From Kineosporia sp. NBRC 101731 (GTDB taxonomy: Bacteria > Actinomycetota > Actinomycetes > Actinomycetales > Kineosporiaceae), in the NCBI RefSeq assembly GCF_030269305.1, contig NZ_BSTC01000004.1, positions 251,963-315,962 on the forward strand: a stretch of DNA of 64,000 nucleotides, given 5' to 3'. Positions within the stretch are counted from its first letter, which is position 1. Each line of letters starts with the position of its first letter. The position numbers and the translations under genes were made by a program. The notes under the pieces were generated by a model. That model saw only the letters and a list, made by a program, of their open reading frames with translations, had not been told where the DNA came from and did no database searches. Below, piece by piece: positions 59,637-64,000 of the stretch.

Positions 59637-60593
59637 ATGCCCGGAACAGAACCCGTCCTCGAGACCGCCGCCCAGGAATTCGCCGACGCGACCAGCAAGC
59701 CGCCGTTCCTCTACGAACTCGCCCCCGCCGACGGCCGGGCCGCGGTCGACGGTGTGCAGAGCGGTGACGTCGCGGTCCCCGAGGCCGAGGTCGAGGAGCT
59801 GACCATCACCGGCGGCCCTTCCGGCTCGGTCTCGATCCGGATCCTGCGCCCGGTCGGCACCACCGGCCCGCTGCCGGTGCTGCTGTACACGCACGGCGCC
59901 GGCTGGGTGTTCGGCAACGCGCACACGCACGACCGCCTCGTCCGTGAGCTCACGGTCCGCGCCCAGACCGCAACGGTTTTCGTGAACTACAGCCTCTCCC
60001 CCGAGGCCAAGTACCCGACCGCCATCGACGAGGTCTACGCGGCCCTGGAGTGGATCGCCGCCGAAGGCGCGAACCACGGCATGGACCCCTCACGCATCGC
60101 GGTGGCCGGCGACTCGGTCGGTGGCAACATGACCGCCGCCACGACCATCCGGGCCAAGCAGCGCGGCGGCCCGGCGATCGCGGCGCAGGTGCTGTTCTAC
60201 CCGGTGACCGACGCGAACTTCGACACCGACTCGTACGAGCAGTTCCAGACCGGCTACTTCCTGGCCCGCGAGGGCATGAAGTGGTTCTGGGACCAGTACA
60301 CGACCGACGAGGCCCAGCGCGCGCAGATCACCGCCTCGCCGCTGCGGGCGACCCTCGACGACCTGGCCGGCCTGCCCCAGGCCCTGGTCATCACCGGTGA
60401 GGCCGACGTGCTGCGCGACGAGGGCGAGGCCTACGCCGCGAAGCTGCGCCAGGCCGGTGTGCCGGTCACGGCCGTGCGCTATCAGGGCATCATCCACGAC
60501 TTCGTGATGGTGAACTCGATGCGCGACACCCAGGCCGCCCGGGGCGCGACCCGCCAGGCCGGCGAGTTCCTGTTCGACACCCTGCACGCGTGA
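59637..60593 (+). CDS. Alpha/beta hydrolase of the hormone-sensitive-lipase (acetyl-esterase) family
   Basis: The 318-residue product has the HSL motif LLYTHGAGWVFGN (HGGGW variant), nucleophile Ser in IAVAGDSVGGNMTAA and the acid/His pair in ALVITGEADVLRDEGE and GIIHDFVMVNSM. Such enzymes cleave short-chain esters and some drugs. It is in an operon with the preceding hydrolase, divergent from the GlxA-type regulator. A strong hairpin follows the stop. Confidence 0.9.
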   Translation: MPGTEPVLETAAQEFADATSKPPFLYELAPADGRAAVDGVQSGDVAVPEAEVEELTITGGPSGSVSIRILRPVGTTGPLPVLLYTHGAGWVFGNAHTHDRLVRELTVRAQTATVFVNYSLSPEAKYPTAIDEVYAALEWIAAEGANHGMDPSRIAVAGDSVGGNMTAATTIRAKQRGGPAIAAQVLFYPVTDANFDTDSYEQFQTGYFLAREGMKWFWDQYTTDEAQRAQITASPLRATLDDLAGLPQALVITGEADVLRDEGEAYAAKLRQAGVPVTAVRYQGIIHDFVMVNSMRDTQAARGATRQAGEFLFDTLHA

Positions 60594-60608
60594 CGAACGC
60601 CTAGGCCG

Positions 60609-60642
60609 GCCCGGGCCGGGGACTCAGGTCCTCGGCCCGGGC
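60609..60642. terminator. Hairpin between hydrolase operon and phosphatase gene
   Basis: Ten-base perfect arms GCCCGGGCCG/CGGCCCGGGC with a 14-base loop. The right arm touches the stop codon of the convergent phosphatase gene. Confidence 0.7.
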
Positions 60643-61379
60643 TACGGCCTGACCTCGGTGAGAAGACGGCCTCGCAGCTGCTTCACCGTCTCGGTGTCAA
60701 CGCCGACGCGATCAGTGAGATACCCCTGTACCGAGCCATGTTCAGCCTCCAGGTCGGCCAGCACCAGCTCCATGACCACCGCGGGGGCCCGGCCGTACGA
60801 GGGCCACAGCATCGGCCGGTCCGGGTTCGCGGTGTGCCAGTCGGCCAGCAACCGGGCCGTGGCCAGCTCGGTGAGGGCGAAGTCGGCCAGCACGTCGTCG
60901 CGGGAGACCCCGAGCAGGGTGAGCACCAGGGCCGCGATCAGGCCGGTGCGGTCTTTTCCCGACGTGCAGTGGAACACCACCGGGGCCGGTGCCTGCGCCA
61001 AATGACCGATCACCTGCCGGATCTCGTCGGCCCCGTCGTCGGCCACCTCGGCGAAGCGGTCGGCCAGGTAACGCCACGGATCGAGGTCCGGGTCGATCGT
61101 GGCCTGGTCGTACGGGCGGTGCTCGATGCTCAGGTTCACGTACTCGAAGCGTTCCGCCTCGGGCACCCGGCCCCGGGCCTCGATCTCCCAGGGATAGCGC
61201 AGGTCGATCACGGTGCGGATGCCCAGTCCCAGGAACGTGTCCCAGTCGGCGCCCTGCAGCTTGCCCAGCGAGTCCGCCCGATAGACCGTTCGCGGCACCA
61301 CGTACGCGCCCTCCCCGGTGCGATAGCCGCCCAGGTCGCGGAAATTGTGCAGCCGCTCGAACCCGATGTGCCGGTTCAC
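60642..61379 (-). CDS. Tyrosine/serine protein phosphatase (PTP-like)
   Basis: GTG 61379 has GGGGGAGG just upstream and gives 245 residues. They carry FERLHNFRDLGGYRTGEGAY, the usual start of bacterial dual-specificity/MptpB-like phosphatases, VYRADSLGKLQGADW, VIDLRYPWEIEARG and the active-site loop VVFHCTSGKDRTGLIAALVL with nucleophile Cys and Arg. The C-x-x-G-K-D-R form is that of lipid/protein phosphatases of the MptpB type, acting on phosphotyrosine, phosphoserine or phosphoinositides. The 4-base overlap with the upstream WYL remnant suggests it was once coupled to an intact WYL regulator. Confidence 0.92.
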   Translation of the reverse strand: MNRHIGFERLHNFRDLGGYRTGEGAYVVPRTVYRADSLGKLQGADWDTFLGLGIRTVIDLRYPWEIEARGRVPEAERFEYVNLSIEHRPYDQATIDPDLDPWRYLADRFAEVADDGADEIRQVIGHLAQAPAPVVFHCTSGKDRTGLIAALVLTLLGVSRDDVLADFALTELATARLLADWHTANPDRPMLWPSYGRAPAVVMELVLADLEAEHGSVQGYLTDRVGVDTETVKQLRGRLLTEVRP

Positions 61380-61660
61380 GATCTCGTCCTCCCCCTCGAA
61401 TCATGGACGTCCACCCGCTTTTGCGCGAGATCCCTCACCAGCCGTCGGGCTGGCTCGGGAGCGGCGATCTCGATGTGCTCCCCGAGCTGGAGCAACTGCC
61501 GCACACCCGCGGTCTCCTCGTACGCGACCGCCAGGGACAAGTGTCCATGATCCAGATCCCTGACCTCCCGCCGACGGGTGCCGAAAATACGGCGCGCGAG
61601 GTCGAGGCGGTCGGGCACCAGGTGGGCTGTGACGATCACGTCGTCACGATGCTCCCGGCG
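61376..61660 (-). pseudogene. C-terminal remnant of a WYL/DeoR-type regulator
   Basis: The frame encodes VIVTAHLVPDRLDLARRIFG, then LSLAVAYEETAGVRQLLQLG and EHIEIAAPEPARRLVRDLAQ, which matches the end of WYL-domain regulators. The N-terminal helix-turn-helix and most of the WYL domain are missing. Upstream there is only a tandem repeat and then the MFS stop at 61726. A GTG at 61639 could express an 87-residue piece. It is probably non-functional as a DNA-binding protein. Confidence 0.6.
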
Positions 61661-61714
61661 CTCCCCCGTGCTCCCCCGTGCTCCCCGGTGCTCCCGGTGC
61701 TCCCGGTGCTCCCG
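61651..61714. repeat. Short tandem repeat of about 9-10 bases (GCTCCC-C/G-GT type)
   Basis: About seven imperfect head-to-tail copies, for example GCTCCCCCGT twice and then GCTCCCGGT several times. They read as REHREH-like repeats in the remnant frame. The repeat borders the point where the WYL gene is cut off. Confidence 0.8.
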
Positions 61715-61725
61715 ACCGGGCGGCT

Positions 61726-63174
61726 TCACGGCGACACGGTCTCGGCGGCCCGCCGGCCGCGGGCGAAGCCCCAGCCCACGAGCACCGCGGCCAGGGCGGT
61801 CAGAGTGAGCGCGGCGATCGTGACCGCGTGCTGGAACTGGCCACTCTGGTGGGCACTCCAGTCCGGATCGGCGATGGCACCGGTGAACAGCGCGGCCAGG
61901 AAGGTGCCGGAGATGGCGACACCGACGCCGGAGGTGACCTGGGTGGCCGTGTCGACGAGGGCCGCGCCGATCGTGGTGCGGTTCTGCGGCAGACCGCGCA
62001 TCACGTTGACCGCGGCGACGACCCCGACCACGCGCAGGCCGGCGGCCACGAGCACGAGGGCGAGCGCGATCCAGACGTACGCCAGGGAACCCAGCACGGC
62101 GTAGACGGCGAGCCCGGACACGACGGCCGCGGAACTGATCCAGGCCGCGCGCTCGAGACCGGCCCACTCGACGAACGGCCGCACCAGCGCACCGCCAGCG
62201 ATGAGCACGACCACCTGGGGCAGCAGGCCGACGGCGGCGTGGGCGGGCGACCAGCCCCACTGCAGCTGGAGTTGCAGGGTCACCAGGTAGCTCAGGCCGG
62301 CGGTGGCCAGCCCGGCGGCCGCCTTGAACGCCAGGCCGCTGGAGACCAGGGGCAGGGCCACCAGTCGCAGGTCGAGCAGCGGGAAACGGGCCGAGCGTTC
62401 ACGGACCACGAATCCGGCGGCGCCGGCGAGGGCCGCGACGGCGCTCGCCCACGGCCACCCGGACCCGGCGCCCTTCTCGACGAACAGGGTGGGAGCGACC
62501 AGGGCGAACACGATGGCCGCGGTGGCCAGCCCTGCCCCGGCCACATCGACGGGGTCACGGTGCAGTTCGGCTTCGGTGTCGGCGGCGATGCCGGCGCGCA
62601 CCCCGATGAGGGCGAGCACGGCGATGGGCACGTTGACCAGCAGCAGTGCCTGCCACGGGGCGACCGTGAGCACGAAGCCGCCGAGTGTCGGCCCGATCGC
62701 GAGCCCGACCAGACCGACGGTGGAGATGAGGGTGGTGGCTCGCACGCGCAGGTCGTCGCCCGTGTACAGACGAAAGGCCAGGGCCATCGAGCCGGGCGTG
62801 GTCATCGCCGCGGCGACGCCCATGACGGCCCGGACGGCGATGAGCTGCTCGGTGGTGGTGACGAAGGCTGTCGCCAGGCTCGCAAGCCCGAGCAGGGCCA
62901 GGCCGATGAGCATGATGCGACGGCGGCCGAACCGGTCGGCCAGGGCACCGAAGGCGAGCATCAGGCCGCCCAGGACGACCGCGTACGAGTTGGTCACCCA
63001 CTGCAGGGAGCTGGTGGAGGCGTTCAGGTCGCGGCCGATGGTGGGGAGGGCGACGTTGAGGATCGAGTTGTCGAGCATTTCGAACAGGAACACGGCGGAC
63101 AGGCCCGCCAGCGCCATCCAGGCGCCGCGCAGGGACTGGGGGGCGGCGCCTAGAGTGGGGACTTCGGAGGTCAT
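61726..63174 (-). CDS. DHA2-type (14-helix) MFS drug/H+ antiporter
   Basis: The 482-residue product has FEMLDNSILNVALPTIGRDL in helix 1, LAFGALADRFGRRRIMLIG (loop 2-3), GPTLGGFV-type motif C in VGLAIGPTLGGFVLTVA and about fourteen helices. Those features define proton-driven drug exporters. It is divergent from a TetR gene across overlapping palindromes, the standard layout of an inducible efflux pump. It is closely similar in family to the decayed MFS gene at 4098-4474. Confidence 0.92.
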   Translation of the reverse strand: MTSEVPTLGAAPQSLRGAWMALAGLSAVFLFEMLDNSILNVALPTIGRDLNASTSSLQWVTNSYAVVLGGLMLAFGALADRFGRRRIMLIGLALLGLASLATAFVTTTEQLIAVRAVMGVAAAMTTPGSMALAFRLYTGDDLRVRATTLISTVGLVGLAIGPTLGGFVLTVAPWQALLLVNVPIAVLALIGVRAGIAADTEAELHRDPVDVAGAGLATAAIVFALVAPTLFVEKGAGSGWPWASAVAALAGAAGFVVRERSARFPLLDLRLVALPLVSSGLAFKAAAGLATAGLSYLVTLQLQLQWGWSPAHAAVGLLPQVVVLIAGGALVRPFVEWAGLERAAWISSAAVVSGLAVYAVLGSLAYVWIALALVLVAAGLRVVGVVAAVNVMRGLPQNRTTIGAALVDTATQVTSGVGVAISGTFLAALFTGAIADPDWSAHQSGQFQHAVTIAALTLTALAAVLVGWGFARGRRAAETVSP

Positions 63175-63205
63175 GTCACTAAGCTAAGTGACTAAGCTTA
63201 GTTAC
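63175..63205. promoter_or_regulatory. Overlapping TetR operators
   Basis: GTCACTAAGCTAAGTGAC (63175-63192) and GTGACTAAGCTTAGTTAC (63188-63205) are two imperfect 18-base palindromes sharing five bases. They sit right at the MFS start, 20 bases before the tetR gene. Confidence 0.78.
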
Positions 63206-63224
63206 ACAAGACGGCGGGAGACGG

Positions 63225-63839
63225 ATGCCCAGAACCAGTACGCGAGGTGGCCCCCAGACGCGGGCGAGGATCGCGCAGATCGCGGACAAGCTGTTCTACG
63301 AGCACGGGTTCGAGAACGTGACGGTGGCCCAGGTCGCGAAGGAGGCCGGGGTCTCCAGCGTGACGGTGTTCAAGCACTTCCCCCGCAAGGAAGACCTGTT
63401 CCTGGACCGCTCGGAAGACGCCGTCGAGCTCCTGCGGTCGGCCGTGCGCGACCGGGCCGCGGACACCGACGTGCTGGAGTCGCTGCGGATGATGGCACTC
63501 GGGCTCACCGCCACGAGTCACCCGCTCTCGGGCCTCGACCCCGCCTCCGACCCTTTCTTCGCCACGCTGGCCGCATCACCCGCGCTGATCGCCCGGGCCC
63601 GCGACATCGCCTCCGACCTCCAGCAGACCCTCATCGACGAGCTCCAGCAGGACGACGCCTTCGACGGCGACGCCTCACTCCTGGCCGCGTTCTTCATCGC
63701 CGGATACAGCACCGTGCTGGTGGAGACGGCGCGCCGCCGCATCGCCGGCGAGTCACCCGAAGATGCGACGGACGAGCACCGCACCCGCCTCGAGCAGATG
63801 TTCACCGCCCTGCGCGAGGGGGTCCTCACGCGTTCGTGA
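63225..63839 (+). CDS. TetR-family regulator of the MFS pump
   Basis: The 204-residue product has a standard DNA-binding part (NVTVAQVAKEAGVSSVTVFK and HFPRKEDLFLDRSE) and a helical ligand domain. It should bind the overlapping palindromes between the genes, repress the pump and itself, and let go when the exported compound is present. Confidence 0.92.
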   Translation: MPRTSTRGGPQTRARIAQIADKLFYEHGFENVTVAQVAKEAGVSSVTVFKHFPRKEDLFLDRSEDAVELLRSAVRDRAADTDVLESLRMMALGLTATSHPLSGLDPASDPFFATLAASPALIARARDIASDLQQTLIDELQQDDAFDGDASLLAAFFIAGYSTVLVETARRRIAGESPEDATDEHRTRLEQMFTALREGVLTRS

Positions 63840-64000
63840 GCCTCGCTCGCCCTGTCGGGCCGCACCGTTCAGGCGGAGGGAGTCCGGAACGGCGCAGCCC
63901 AGCAGGTCCGCACACCCGACCGAGAGATCTGGGCCCTCCTAGTTTCTCGCTCCGCCACCCGGCGCCCCCATCGACAGCCTTCGATGTTCGCTTTGCGAAT
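63840..64000. other. Window end without a recognisable gene
   Basis: No open frame with a family signature is seen in these 161 bases. They may include the upstream region of the next gene. Confidence 0.5.

Overview
The window is chromosomal DNA of a very GC-rich member of the Actinomycetota. The signs are strong G/C bias at third codon positions, frequent GTG starts (one TTG), a mycothiol-dependent maleylpyruvate-isomerase-like protein, XRE/DUF5753 and DUF397 proteins, an IdeR/DtxR-type iron box, an SCO7613-like giant membrane protein and many TetR regulators. A Kineosporia-like or related soil actinomycete would fit, but the genus cannot be fixed from this sequence. I saw no rRNA, tRNA, CRISPR array, transposase or prophage.

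Layout. 0-4.1 kb: unknown surface/TPR proteins and a GT87 glycosyltransferase, then a decayed MFS gene. 4.5-9.5 kb: small redox and regulator units (VOC protein, FAD oxidoreductase/MarR, DHFR-like, cytidine deaminase-like, TetR/membrane protein). 9.6-15.2 kb: the most unusual locus, a two-gene operon of a globin with a 580-residue Gln/Gly/Tyr-rich repetitive tail and a divergent nitric-oxide-synthase-like oxygenase with a 235-residue Ser/Thr/Ala/Pro-rich head, divergent from an orphan response regulator. 15.3-22.9 kb: SCO7613-like protein, an MDR/TetR pair, an ACR3/BASS-type carrier and small membrane proteins. 23-27.9 kb: AraC regulator and a ferric-siderophore ABC importer behind an iron box. 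28-34.1 kb: RidA, TetX-like monooxygenase/TetR, MDR/TetR, solo DUF397 and a mycothiol-type enzyme.

34.2-41.1 kb: five genes joined by 4-bp overlaps plus an MFS carrier and a divergent FadR-type regulator. They fit a D-apionate to L-erythrulose to D-erythrose-4-phosphate route. panB follows the regulator. 42-49.1 kb: GT1, PLP decarboxylase, GT2 and a two-subunit ABC exporter, looking like a small export-coupled biosynthetic cluster. A perfect 50-bp palindrome covers the Shine-Dalgarno and start codon of the first exporter gene. 49.7-55 kb: regulator remnants, an MDR gene with a frameshifted TetR, and three secreted or anchored proteins (RICIN, CAP, glycine-rich). 55.1-64 kb: thymidine kinase, a decayed XRE/DUF397 pair, GlxA-type regulator with two alpha/beta hydrolases, tyrosine phosphatase with a WYL remnant, and an MFS/TetR pair.

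Two themes recur. First, six effector genes sit head-to-head with their own TetR regulator, several with clear inverted-repeat operators between them. Second, gene decay is common: a truncated MFS gene, a LuxR remnant, a frameshifted TetR, a frameshifted XRE with an internally deleted DUF397, and a truncated WYL regulator. Two of these carry short tandem repeats at or next to the break. Function calls rest on motif recognition by eye. No database search was run.
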